Notes under the pieces: model-generated
Told to the model about the DNA's origin: nothing
Databases searched by the model: none
Seen by the model: only the letters and a program-made list of their open reading frames with translations
Program-made: the position numbers and the translations under genes
Shown here: positions 17,513 to 27,082 of the stretch, one piece after another
How the letters are laid out: each line of letters opens with the position of its first letter
Numbering within the stretch: the stretch's first letter is position 1
Source: Bacteroidota bacterium
GTDB lineage: Bacteria; Bacteroidota; Ignavibacteria; Ignavibacteriales; Ignavibacteriaceae
Assembly: GCA_021831685.1 (NCBI GenBank)
Contig: JAKBMG010000004.1
Span: 36,677-100,676, forward strand
DNA: 64,000 bases
Direction: 5' to 3'

Positions 17513-18197
17513 GCCGCAGAGCGGTGATACATTAGTAGAAGGATATACCGAAAAAGAATTAAAGCTCCGGAGGAGCGACACATAACCATTGTGAACAAGA
17601 TTATCGATTTTCATGTCAAACCCTTTCGCAATTGTATCGCCACTCTGTGGCTCTTTTATTTTTTTGTTTGCTATTGTTCTACTAATATGCCGCACCTCTG
17701 GTGCTTTTCCCTAAAAATGATGAATCTCTTTTATATAATTTTAGCAAACTACAATACAGCGCATCATTTCTATCAGACTTCCAATCATCCAATCTTCCAT
17801 TACACAATACTGTCTCACAGCCGCAGAGCGGCGACACATTAGTAGAAGGATATACCGAAAAAGAATTAAAGCTCCGGAGGAGCGACACATAACCAATGTG
17901 AACAATATTATTGACTTTCATGTCAAATCCCTTTGCAATTGTATCGCCACTCTGTGGCTCTTTTATTTTTTTGTTTGCTATTGTTCTACTAATATGCCGC
18001 ACCTCTGGTGCTTTTCCCTAAAAATGATGAATCTCTTTTATATAATTTTAGCAAACTACAAAGCAGTGAAACATTTTTAGCAGATTTCCAATCATCCAAT
18101 ATTCCATTGCGTTTTATCGTCTCACAGCCGCAGAGCGGTGATACATTAGTAGAAGGATATGCCGAATAAGAATTAAAACTCCGGAGGAGCGACACAT
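17513..18197. repeat. 307-bp tandem repeat of covarying paired hairpins (REP-like)
   Basis: Two full copies and one partial copy with an exact 307-base period. Each copy has two hairpins on the plus strand, A (GCCGC-AGA-GCGGC; 17513, 17820, 18127) and B (GCTCC-GGA-GGAGC; 17564, 17871, 18178), and two on the minus strand, C (GCCAC-AGA-GTGGC; 17639-17651, 17946-17958) and D (GCACC-AGA-GGTGC; 17692-17704, 17999-18011). Every hairpin is a five-base stem with a three-base loop followed by a GRYAYA-like tail; A and D continue with ATTAGTAGAA. The stems differ but always remain complementary. The third copy keeps only A and B, and its B stem has one mismatch. Confidence 0.88.
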
Positions 18198-18456
18198 AGT
18201 TTGAATTATATTTGTCAAGCTTGCATGCCTATTGATGAGGCAGTCTTAACACCTCAAAATGTCATTAGCACTTTGCTGATAAGTTAAAAAAAAATATTAT
18301 TATATTTATTATTATGATAAAAAAAGCTTGATGAGGTTCAGGCAGTGACTCCAACTTTGCACACTCTAAAATCCCGGAAGTGATTAGTCCGGCATTTCGC
18401 TTTCTGGACTTGCTCATACAGGCATATAAATTAAACCAACATGAGGAATATCTAAC

Positions 18457-20604
18457 ATGTATAAAATTTTTAGCAAAACCTTAATGTTCATTATATCATT
18501 AAGTATTGTATCAATTATAATGGCAGCCTCAAATAATAACCCATCAAAAAATAATATGGGAACCAGCTCCAAGAATCCATTCTTTGAGCCCAGTAACCTT
18601 CCTTTCCAGGCACCGCCGTTTAATAAAATCAAGGACAGTGATTACAAACCAGCGATAGAAGAGGGAATGAAACAGCAATTATTTGAAATTGAAAAGATTG
18701 CCGATAATCCTGCTCCACCTACATTTGAAAATACACTTGTAGCTCTTGAAAAAAGCGGTCAATTGCTTGCTAGAGTCACAATGGTATTTAATGCTGTAAC
18801 TGGTGCTAATACAGACTCATTATTGCAGGCTGTTCAGGAAGAAGAAGCACCCAAGCTTGCAGCACATAGTGATGCCATTTTTTTAAATACAAAACTATTT
18901 GAAAGAGTTAAATCAATTTATCAAAAACGCAATCAGCTAAAACTCAATCATGAGTCACAGAAACTTATTTCATATTATTACAATAAATTTGTACATGCCG
19001 GTGCAAATCTATCCAATGAAAATAAAACTAAACTGAAAATGCTGAATGAAGAAGAGGCAACACTTATTGCCAAATTTATTAACAAACTTTTAGCCGGAAC
19101 CAAAGCTGGTGCATTAGTTGTTAGCAATAAAGATGAACTGGCTGGACTTTCTACCTCGGAACTCGATGCGGAATCACATGAGGCATCTGCACGAGGCTTT
19201 TCAGGAAAATGGCTTATCTCTTTACAGAACACAACTCAGCAGCCTAATCTTCAATCTCTACTCGACAGAAAGACCCGTAAAGAGCTGTTTGAAGATTCCT
19301 GGAACCGGTGCGAACACAATGATGCAAATGATACCCGTTCCGATATAGAGCGCATTGCAAAAATACGTGCTGAGAAAGCAATGCTATTAGGATTTTCCAA
19401 TTTCGCTGCTTGGAGACTCGAAGATCAAATGGCTAAAACACCAGAAGCAGTGGAAAAATTTCTTGCCGGGCTTGTTCCCGCTACAGTTGCCAATGAACAT
19501 AAAGAAGCTTCAGATATCCAGGAGTTTATTGATAAATCAGGTAAAGACTTTAAGCTTGAGCCCTGGGATTGGTCTTATTATGCTGAAAAATTGCGTAAGG
19601 CGCGCTTTAATTTGGATGACTCGCAAATCAAGCCTTACTTTGTTCTTGATAATGTGCTGCAGAAAGGTTTATTCTACGAAGCTCACGAGCTCTATGGACT
19701 GACTTTTAAGGAGCTCCACAACATTCCTGTTTACCAGAAAGATGTTCGAGTCTTTGAAGTATTCGATAAAGATGGTTCACCCCTTGCACTTTTTTATGCT
19801 GACTATTTTAAGCGTGACAATAAGTCGGGAGGTGCGTGGATGGATAACATGGTGCAGCAATCAAAACTGCTTGGTACAAAACCGGTAGTTTACAATGTTA
19901 CCAACTTTACCAAACCTGCACCTGGGCAGCCGGCTTTGTTAAGTTTTGACGATGTAACAACTATGTTCCATGAATTCGGTCATGCTTTGCATGGAATATT
20001 TGCCGACGAGGAATACCCAAGTCTTTCCGGTACAAACGTGCCCCGCGACTTTGTAGAATTCCCTTCGCAGTTCAACGAACACTGGGCGCTTTACCCAAAA
20101 GTGCTGGAACATTATGCATTAAACTACAAAACCGGGAAACCGATACCTCAGGAACTTGTTGATAAGATTAAAAAGGCTAACAATTTTAATCAGGGTTATG
20201 ATTTTACCGAACTGCTGGAAGCTGCTGATCTGGATATGGCATGGCATACGTTACCTGCAAGCGCACCGGAGCAAAACGCAGATAAGTTTGAGACTGCTAG
20301 CCTGAAGAAAGATAATTTATATATCCCGCAAGTACCTCCGCGTTATAGATCAAGTTATTTTCTGCATATCTGGGGAAACGGATATGCCGCCGGTTATTAT
20401 GCTTATCTATGGTCTGAGATGTTAGACGATGATGCGTTCAACTGGTTTATGAATCACGGCGGACTTACCCGTGAGAACGGTGACCGTTTCCGTAAGATGA
20501 TACTCTCACGCGGCGCCACTGAAGATTACAGTAAGATGTTTCATGAATTTGCCGGTCATGATCCCCAAATAGAGCCGATGCTAATAAATCGCGGTCTTAA
20601 ATAG
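18457..20604 (+). CDS. dcp: M3 family metallopeptidase (peptidyl-dipeptidase Dcp-like), exported
   Basis: A 715-residue thimet-oligopeptidase-family zinc peptidase. The zinc site is HEFGH at residues 505-509, with the third ligand probably Glu534 in DFVEFPSQ. The N-terminal half is the helical Dcp-type domain (PPTFENTLVALEKSG, ~78-92) and the C-terminus has the family HIWGNGYAAGYYAYLWSEM segment. A hydrophobic signal segment (residues 9-27, then ASNNN) indicates export, as for periplasmic Dcp. It should cleave dipeptides or oligopeptides from short peptides. The gene stands alone and ends in a strong terminator. Confidence 0.9.
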   Translation: MYKIFSKTLMFIISLSIVSIIMAASNNNPSKNNMGTSSKNPFFEPSNLPFQAPPFNKIKDSDYKPAIEEGMKQQLFEIEKIADNPAPPTFENTLVALEKSGQLLARVTMVFNAVTGANTDSLLQAVQEEEAPKLAAHSDAIFLNTKLFERVKSIYQKRNQLKLNHESQKLISYYYNKFVHAGANLSNENKTKLKMLNEEEATLIAKFINKLLAGTKAGALVVSNKDELAGLSTSELDAESHEASARGFSGKWLISLQNTTQQPNLQSLLDRKTRKELFEDSWNRCEHNDANDTRSDIERIAKIRAEKAMLLGFSNFAAWRLEDQMAKTPEAVEKFLAGLVPATVANEHKEASDIQEFIDKSGKDFKLEPWDWSYYAEKLRKARFNLDDSQIKPYFVLDNVLQKGLFYEAHELYGLTFKELHNIPVYQKDVRVFEVFDKDGSPLALFYADYFKRDNKSGGAWMDNMVQQSKLLGTKPVVYNVTNFTKPAPGQPALLSFDDVTTMFHEFGHALHGIFADEEYPSLSGTNVPRDFVEFPSQFNEHWALYPKVLEHYALNYKTGKPIPQELVDKIKKANNFNQGYDFTELLEAADLDMAWHTLPASAPEQNADKFETASLKKDNLYIPQVPPRYRSSYFLHIWGNGYAAGYYAYLWSEMLDDDAFNWFMNHGGLTRENGDRFRKMILSRGATEDYSKMFHEFAGHDPQIEPMLINRGLK

Positions 20605-20616
20605 TTGATATTCAAT

Positions 20617-20660
20617 GAAAGGAAACGGACTCAAAGGTTCGTTTCCTTTCTAATATTTTT
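20617..20660 (+). terminator. Terminator after the M3 peptidase
   Basis: Eleven-base stem GAAAGGAAACG/CGTTTCCTTTC (20617-20627 and 20640-20650) with a 12-base loop, followed by TAATATTTTT. Confidence 0.8.
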
Positions 20661-20717
20661 ACCTTATAAAAAAATCTAAAAGGGTAAACAAATCAAAATA
20701 ACCCTCTGTAAGAAATC

Positions 20718-20761
20718 TGAATGCACTATGAATGCACTCTGAATACACTCTGAATGCACTT
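20718..20761. repeat. Four tandem 11-base units (TGAATGCACTC)
   Basis: Four consecutive 11-mers: TGAATGCACTA, TGAATGCACTC, TGAATACACTC and TGAATGCACTT. The same unit occurs three times on the opposite strand at 55846-55878. The rest of the 369-base gap between the M3 and rfaE1 genes shows nothing else beyond the terminator. Confidence 0.85.
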
Positions 20762-20973
20762 TCCTTCCGTATATAAAGGCTTACTATTTCCCCTCTAACT
20801 CTATCTTCTGAAATCTCCGGTTATATTGTCAATAATATCTTCTAAAATCTGATTAACTTTATAATATTCCACTGCATGCGGCTGGATAGTTGATTGAACT
20901 CAACTCCCGCTAACTTTCTCTAAAATAATTTTATAGTTATCTTTACATATTGCTTTAATAATAAGAGTAAATA

Positions 20974-21969
20974 ATGGTAAACTTTTCTGTTAAAAGACTT
21001 AATGAGCTAAAAAAGAAATTTAAGGGCCTAAAAATTGCCATCGTGGGCGATATGATGCTTGATTGTTATTTCTGGGGTGATGTCAAAAGAATTTCACCCG
21101 AAGCACCGGTTCCGGTTGTTGAAGTCGGAAATGAATTTTACCGCTTCGGCGGCGCTGCTAATGTCGCTCTGAATATTCTAAAACTTAACGGCCTGTCCAT
21201 CCCCATCGGTGTTTTGGGACGGGATAATTATGGCTCTATTTTCTCATCGCTTATTGAAGAATCAGGTATTTTAAGCGAAGGCCTCATTGTTGATGAACGA
21301 AGACCTACCACAGCTAAAACGCGTGTAATTGCCGATAATCAGCATGTCGTTAGAATCGATAAGGAAAGCAAAGAATATTTGTCAAATGATATTCAATCTA
21401 AAATTTATAATTATATCGAAAAAAACATCACTCATTTCGACGGAATTATCCTTCAAGATTATAATAAGGGTGTGTTAACTCCTTCTCTTATTGAAAAGAT
21501 AATCTCTCTTGCTAACAAAAAGAAAATATTAATTACGGTTGACCCAAAGTTTAATAATTTTTTTAAATATAAAAATGTTTCCGTATTTAAACCTAACCGT
21601 AAAGAAGCCGAGGATGTACTCGGAATGAAGATTAAATCTAATGAGGATATTACTCAAGCCGGTAAAAAATTATTAGAAATACTAAATGCCAGGAATGTTT
21701 TGCTTACTTTGGGCGAAGGTGGAATGGCTTTGTTTGAGAAAGGGAAAAAGGAAATGCGGCTGCCGACCAAAGCCCGCAATGCCGCCGATGTCTCCGGTGC
21801 GGGCGATACCGTGATCTCAACTTTAACTATGGCACTTGCATCAGGAGCTAATATTGCTGAAGCCTCGTATCTTGCAAATTATGCCGGAGGTCTTGTCTGC
21901 GAAGAAATTGGTATTGTCCCTATAGAAATTGAGAAATTGTTTAATGCTGTATCAAAGGATAAAAAATGA
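20974..21969 (+). CDS. rfaE1: D-glycero-beta-D-manno-heptose-7-phosphate kinase
   Basis: A 331-residue PfkB/ribokinase-family kinase corresponding to the N-terminal half of HldE. The N-terminal motif AIVGDMMLDCYFWGDV and the heptose-kinase segment ISPEAPVPVVEV (residues ~31-53) are typical. The C-terminal PfkB signature VSGAGDTVISTLTMALASG carries the catalytic Asp. It phosphorylates heptose-7-phosphate at C1 in the ADP-heptose pathway for LPS inner core. The stop overlaps the next gene's start by 4 bases, so the bifunctional HldE of enterics is here split into two translationally coupled genes. Confidence 0.92.
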   Translation: MVNFSVKRLNELKKKFKGLKIAIVGDMMLDCYFWGDVKRISPEAPVPVVEVGNEFYRFGGAANVALNILKLNGLSIPIGVLGRDNYGSIFSSLIEESGILSEGLIVDERRPTTAKTRVIADNQHVVRIDKESKEYLSNDIQSKIYNYIEKNITHFDGIILQDYNKGVLTPSLIEKIISLANKKKILITVDPKFNNFFKYKNVSVFKPNRKEAEDVLGMKIKSNEDITQAGKKLLEILNARNVLLTLGEGGMALFEKGKKEMRLPTKARNAADVSGAGDTVISTLTMALASGANIAEASYLANYAGGLVCEEIGIVPIEIEKLFNAVSKDKK

Positions 21970-22445
21970 ACGCAGTAAAAACACTCGACGAAATTATGAT
22001 CCTTCGTAAACAATTTAAAAATGAAAATAAGAAAGTGGTCTTTACCAACGGAGTTTTTGATCTTATACATGCGGGACATGTTGACTATCTTATTAAAGCC
22101 AAATCGTTGGGTGATGTACTCATAGTTGGAATGAACAGCGATGCCTCTGTGAAAAGAATTAAAGGAAATAGCCGCCCAATCTTAGCTGAAAAGGAAAGGG
22201 CATTTATAATCTCAAATCTGAAACCTGTAGATTTTGTAACGATTTTTGAGGAAGATACACCGGCAAATTTAATTCAAAATATTATTCCCGATGTTTTGGT
22301 TAAAGGAGCGGATTGGTCGCTTGATAAAATTGTCGGACGCGAAATTGTTGAAGTTGCCGGAGGCGAAGTGAAAGCTATCCAGTTTGTAAACGACCAATCC
22401 ACTTCAAAAATTATAAAATCAATTTTAGAGAAGTATAAAGCTTAA
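21966..22445 (+). CDS. rfaE2: D-glycero-beta-D-manno-heptose 1-phosphate adenylyltransferase
   Basis: A 159-residue nucleotidyltransferase of the cytidylyltransferase-like superfamily, equivalent to the C-terminal domain of HldE. Signatures are VFTNGVFDLIHAGHVDYL (HxGH motif, residues ~22-39), VGMNSDASVKRIKG and the C-terminal QSTSKIIK. It makes ADP-D-glycero-beta-D-manno-heptose from the product of the upstream kinase. Its ATG overlaps the kinase stop codon by 4 bases. Confidence 0.93.
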   Translation: MNAVKTLDEIMILRKQFKNENKKVVFTNGVFDLIHAGHVDYLIKAKSLGDVLIVGMNSDASVKRIKGNSRPILAEKERAFIISNLKPVDFVTIFEEDTPANLIQNIIPDVLVKGADWSLDKIVGREIVEVAGGEVKAIQFVNDQSTSKIIKSILEKYKA

Positions 22446-22576
22446 TAGATTTCAGTTAATTAGTTAACTTCATATATTCCATAAAGATTGCCCTTTGCCT
22501 CTGTAGTGAATAACTTTCTTACCGGCGGGGTAACGAAAGGCAATAAGAATAATCGTTAAATATAATAGACCAAATC

Positions 22577-25500
22577 TTGGCAGAAAAAGAAATAAAAATA
22601 AAGAAGAAACGTTCACTGTTCCGTAAGATAGTAAACTTTTTCTTATACGCAGGAATAGTTCTGCTCGTTATTTTGTTGATCGCTTTGGGATTTAGCCAAA
22701 CATCAACTTTTCGCGAATATCTTCGCGGGACTGTGGTTAATCTTGCCAATAAAAATCTTAACGGCAACTTAAGCATAGGGAAAATCGACGGCACAATCTT
22801 TTCCTCTCTTTTAATTAGGGATGTTTCTGTTAATATGGGGAGCGACACTTTGTTTAAGGCTGAAACTATTGTCGTGAAAGTAAGCCCCCTTAGGATATTA
22901 CTCAAAACTATCTATGTAAGAGATATAGAAGTAAAAAATGCAAAAGTAAAATTTATAGGGGATAGCTCCGGTGTTCTTAATATTGCAAAATTGTTTCCGC
23001 CTACCCCGCCAAGTAAAACACATTCAAAATTCCCATTTAAAATTGACGTTGCGGAGCTCTCTCTGCAGCACGTCGACTTTTCAATGCAAGGTTTTAATAA
23101 AAAGGGAAGCAATGAAGTTTACGCCAATCTTAATACTCAAGATTTAAGACTAAAAGATGTTAACCTCTCCTTAAGCAGCGAAGCTGATATTGCCAATAAC
23201 GATTATGAATTGGACATAAATAGTTTTTCGTTCACTCCTAATTTGAAATATTTTGATTTGAAAGATTTATCCGGAAAATTCTCGGTAAACGAAAAGGGCA
23301 TTAATGTTAAGAATCTTACCCTTCTTACAGATAATTCAGATTTGCATTTATCTGCACAGTTAACTAATTATAATCTTTTTGACACCACTGCTATCAAAAA
23401 AATTGAGCAAGCCGGATTAAACATAAACCTTGAAGCACCCAAATTTAATTTTGATAATTTGTCTTCATTCACTGCTTCTACTAATATTTTGAAGGGAACT
23501 ATTGCGGCTGATATAAATGCAAGTGGAACGTTAAAGAACTTAAACCTGGACCTTCTTAAGGTAGATTATTTGGATTCACATCTTGAAGCTAAAGGAAATA
23601 TCCGTGAGATTACCGAGCCGGATGATATCTTTATTCGCACAAGTTTTTTTAACTCCAGAATTAAACCAGCTAATTTAAATAAACTGCTGCCAACATTATT
23701 AGGCACTCATGTTTTTAATGCCGACATTGTGAATATTGATACTCTAACTTATTTAGGCAAACCGAATAATTTCACAACAACTTTATTTGCCAGGAGCGGC
23801 AACGGAAGTATCAACCTAAAAGCTGCGCTTGATTTACGGAAGAAAGATTTGGGCTACAATGTCTCGTTTGATGCAAAAAAGATGGATATCTCTGCTTATG
23901 TCGGCTTTCCTCTTATTGTAAATTCTAATACAACCTTAAAAGGAACCGGACTCAATCCTGAAACTTTAAATTCCTCTGCAAGAATTATCGCTGATGGTTC
24001 CGTGATAAATAGTAAAAGATTGGATACCCTAAGGCTTTCTGCAGATGCGCAAAATAAAAAAATAAAATTTGGGCTGGACGTTGAACACAATAATTCTCTC
24101 GCTTCTTTTACCGGAACGTTTGACTTGAACAAAAAAAATGACCCAGTTTACGATATAGCCGGCTTTGTTAAAAACTTGAACCTTGCAGACTTTATCCCTG
24201 ACTCTTCTTTCCAAAGCAAAATCAATTTTACTGTAAATGCAACCGGCGATAATTTTGATGTTGATAAGGCAAACCTTTTCCTCGATTTGAATGTCTATAA
24301 TTCAATTATTCAGGGCAGTCCATTCGACAGCACTCGAGCAATTGTGGATATCAGAAGCAACGATAACGGTGAAAGAATTATTAACCTGGTTTCGGATTTA
24401 GCGGACGTTACGTTTCAAGGAAAATTTTCAATTAAGCAGACATTAAGTTTATTGAGCAACGAATCCGGTTTGATTGCCAAAGAAGTTAAGTACAAGCTAA
24501 ATGAAATTTTCCAACCGCAAAGTAATTTTAATAAGCAAGTTCAAACCGGTATATCAATTCCTATCAACAAAAAAGTAAATACTCCTTCTTATTCCAGTTC
24601 CGATATTAAATATCAAGTTGAGTTTAAGAGTTTTGCTCTGATTTCCATCTTTATGAGAAATAACCATTTAAGTCTTAGCGGAAACTTAAATGGCGAAATA
24701 AGAAATAACCCGGACAGTATTTACATTTCACTCGCCGCTAACTTTGACTTCATTAAATTCTGGAACGACCGGGATGTTTTCTTTACATCAGGATTAAACT
24801 TTAATATAAATTTGTCCAATAACCTTTTGGCGCAATCACTTAAAAATATAAACACAAATGTCTCACTTAATGCCGGCAGAATATTTTCTGGCTCCGATAT
24901 TCGCGATCTGTCATTCAAAATGAATTTAATTAATGAAGTTGCCGACCTAAATTTTAGGGCTAATGTGCAAAACAAAATTGACGTCCGCTTAGCAGGCAAG
25001 GTTGGTTTTATGGGAAACATACTCCAAGCGGATTTTGATAGCCTGGTGATGACATATAATCGGTTTACTCTGCAAAATCAAAAGAAAATGTCGATACTTT
25101 ATTCGCAGGATAGAATTGACGTGAAAAACTTTACTTTTGAAAGAGATAGCTCTATTATTGATGTCGAAGGGTTTCTCTCTCGCACCGGCAATCAAAATTT
25201 GAACATAACAATTTCAAAGCTTAGTGGATTTGATGTCGGCACGGACCTCTTTAATATAAATCCCGAAAATGACCTTGATGCTAACTTAAATCTTCTTGCA
25301 AACATCACCGGTAATTTTTCGGCGCCGGTGATAAAATTAAATTTTAATGCCCGTGATGTTTCTTTTAAAGATCAAGCCTTTGGTTCTTTGAAAAGCCAAT
25401 TAAATTATGCCGATCAAAACTTAAATGTTGATTTAAGATTTTTAGATTCTACTTTGAATGATGCGAAACCAACTCTGCTTCTTACCGGAAACGTCCCCAT

Positions 25501-27082
25501 TGATCTTTCTTTTACCGGTGTTCAAGAAAGAATAATAAAATCGAAGCAGATGGATTTAATACTTACGGCGAATAATTTTAATTTATCCGCCCTAGGAAAC
25601 ATAATTCCAAAAGTAAGCAAACTAAGGGGACTGGTTAATGCAGGCTTAAAGCTTACCGGAACCATCGATGAACCTATTCCCATTGGGCAGTTTGCGATTA
25701 CCAATGCAGATTTTCTGCTCGATGCAAATAACCTTGCTTATAATGCCGGCTTAAAGGTAAGTATTGATAATCAGTCTCTTTCGGTTGATAGCTTGTCGAT
25801 TGCAAATAGCCCGGATACTAAGAACGGCGGTACAATTCGCGGTAACGGGAAAGCTACTTTAAATAATTTTAGCATAACCTCTTCACAATTTAAAATAAAT
25901 GGAAACTTAAAAGTATTAAGCGAAGATTCTAAAGCGGTCAGCCCCGCCGTTTATGGCGAACTTGTTATCGCAACTAATGGCGACATTGCATTTACGGCAG
26001 ATTCTACGGGAGAATTTTTACATGCTCCGATCATTATTCAAAATGCACAACTTACTTTTCCTCCGGTTCAGTCGGGGTATCAAAATTCTGCAAGCAATTT
26101 TATTTACCGTTATGTATCCGACACAACCAAAACGAATAAAAAAGAAATTGATTTTGAAAACTTGGTTGAACTTTCTCAAGCCCATAATGCAGGTAAGAAA
26201 TTACATGCCGCCAAAAAAAGATATTTTAATTACAGCATAAATGTTGAAGTTCAGAAAGAAGCTATGTTGAAGTTTGTAATTTCAAAAGAGCTTAATCAAA
26301 GTCTAACCGCTCTGTTAAAGGGTAATTTCCAGTATGAAAATATTAATGGAATGACGAATGCTCAGGGCGAATTGACTTTGCTTGACGGATCAAACCTTGA
26401 ATTTTTAAAAACATTTGATGCTACTGGCACTATCAGGTTTGAAAGCGAACTTAGCAATCCTTACTTGAATGTGGTTGCAACTTATATCAATTATTATATT
26501 CCCCCTACAGCTCCCAATACCGAGGAGAAGGTTGCGGTGAAGATTAAGTTGAAAGGACCATTAAAAGACCTTTCCAAAAATTTTATTCAAGACAAGAATA
26601 ATATTTCAGTTTATGTCGGCACTGATAATATAAATAATGATGTATCCGATCCTACCAAAGATGTTTCCGATGCGGTAATGTTTATATTGCAGGGACAGTT
26701 TGTTGCTGACCTAACACCTCAGCAGCAATCAACAGCCTTAAGACAATCCGGCGCGATAACAGGCACTGCTACTTCATTAGCAGGTTCGTTGTTAGGTGGG
26801 TTCTTAAATCATTATCTTGGCGATTATGTTAAAGGCGTGGAACTAAGAAGTGTTGGTTCTACAACTAAATTTAATCTAGTCGGTAAAATTAAAGATGTAA
26901 AATATACAATCGGCGGGTCGACAGACGTATTTCAGGATCTTAGCCAGGCGAATTTTAAAATAGAATATCCTCTATATCAAAGTTTGTTGCTAAAACTTGA
27001 GCGGAAAGATGCAATAACTCAGACAACCATTTCCAGCGAAATGATTAACGAGATAGGTTTACAATATAAATTTGAGTTTTAA
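22577..27082 (+). CDS. tamB: TamB-like translocation/assembly module protein (DUF490)
   Basis: A 1,501-residue inner-membrane-anchored protein spanning the periplasm. The N-terminus is basic followed by one hydrophobic anchor (residues ~18-42). The body is a long series of beta-strand repeats (AsmA/TamB type). The last ~400 residues form the DUF490 domain, ending in GLQYKFEF. The only sensible start is the TTG at 22577: an in-frame stop lies just upstream and no ATG intervenes. TamB family proteins guide lipid transport and outer-membrane protein assembly. The stop overlaps the rnr start by one base (TAATG), indicating translational coupling. Confidence 0.88.
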   Translation: MAEKEIKIKKKRSLFRKIVNFFLYAGIVLLVILLIALGFSQTSTFREYLRGTVVNLANKNLNGNLSIGKIDGTIFSSLLIRDVSVNMGSDTLFKAETIVVKVSPLRILLKTIYVRDIEVKNAKVKFIGDSSGVLNIAKLFPPTPPSKTHSKFPFKIDVAELSLQHVDFSMQGFNKKGSNEVYANLNTQDLRLKDVNLSLSSEADIANNDYELDINSFSFTPNLKYFDLKDLSGKFSVNEKGINVKNLTLLTDNSDLHLSAQLTNYNLFDTTAIKKIEQAGLNINLEAPKFNFDNLSSFTASTNILKGTIAADINASGTLKNLNLDLLKVDYLDSHLEAKGNIREITEPDDIFIRTSFFNSRIKPANLNKLLPTLLGTHVFNADIVNIDTLTYLGKPNNFTTTLFARSGNGSINLKAALDLRKKDLGYNVSFDAKKMDISAYVGFPLIVNSNTTLKGTGLNPETLNSSARIIADGSVINSKRLDTLRLSADAQNKKIKFGLDVEHNNSLASFTGTFDLNKKNDPVYDIAGFVKNLNLADFIPDSSFQSKINFTVNATGDNFDVDKANLFLDLNVYNSIIQGSPFDSTRAIVDIRSNDNGERIINLVSDLADVTFQGKFSIKQTLSLLSNESGLIAKEVKYKLNEIFQPQSNFNKQVQTGISIPINKKVNTPSYSSSDIKYQVEFKSFALISIFMRNNHLSLSGNLNGEIRNNPDSIYISLAANFDFIKFWNDRDVFFTSGLNFNINLSNNLLAQSLKNINTNVSLNAGRIFSGSDIRDLSFKMNLINEVADLNFRANVQNKIDVRLAGKVGFMGNILQADFDSLVMTYNRFTLQNQKKMSILYSQDRIDVKNFTFERDSSIIDVEGFLSRTGNQNLNITISKLSGFDVGTDLFNINPENDLDANLNLLANITGNFSAPVIKLNFNARDVSFKDQAFGSLKSQLNYADQNLNVDLRFLDSTLNDAKPTLLLTGNVPIDLSFTGVQERIIKSKQMDLILTANNFNLSALGNIIPKVSKLRGLVNAGLKLTGTIDEPIPIGQFAITNADFLLDANNLAYNAGLKVSIDNQSLSVDSLSIANSPDTKNGGTIRGNGKATLNNFSITSSQFKINGNLKVLSEDSKAVSPAVYGELVIATNGDIAFTADSTGEFLHAPIIIQNAQLTFPPVQSGYQNSASNFIYRYVSDTTKTNKKEIDFENLVELSQAHNAGKKLHAAKKRYFNYSINVEVQKEAMLKFVISKELNQSLTALLKGNFQYENINGMTNAQGELTLLDGSNLEFLKTFDATGTIRFESELSNPYLNVVATYINYYIPPTAPNTEEKVAVKIKLKGPLKDLSKNFIQDKNNISVYVGTDNINNDVSDPTKDVSDAVMFILQGQFVADLTPQQQSTALRQSGAITGTATSLAGSLLGGFLNHYLGDYVKGVELRSVGSTTKFNLVGKIKDVKYTIGGSTDVFQDLSQANFKIEYPLYQSLLLKLERKDAITQTTISSEMINEIGLQYKFEF

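Larger units (their letters stand above)
16819..18456. other. Non-coding repeat island
   Basis: These 1.64 kb contain no credible gene; the short open frames found here are translations of repeats. From left to right it holds unremarkable AT-rich DNA (16819-17100), a mosaic of dispersed TGTCATTTCGAC-type repeats with inserted palindromes (17108-17460), a 307-bp tandem repeat of paired hairpins (17513-18197), and AT-rich DNA before the M3 peptidase gene. Confidence 0.8.

Noticed and set aside
17510..18195. Several short open frames on both strands reading MRHISRTIANKK or similar.
   Set aside because: They are translations of the hairpin repeats, recur with the 307-base period, and have no ribosome-binding sites or recognisable protein features.
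17513..18197. Possible CRISPR-like array because of regularly spaced repeats.
   Set aside because: The period is 307 bases, the intervening sequence is itself repeated rather than unique, and no cas gene is present.
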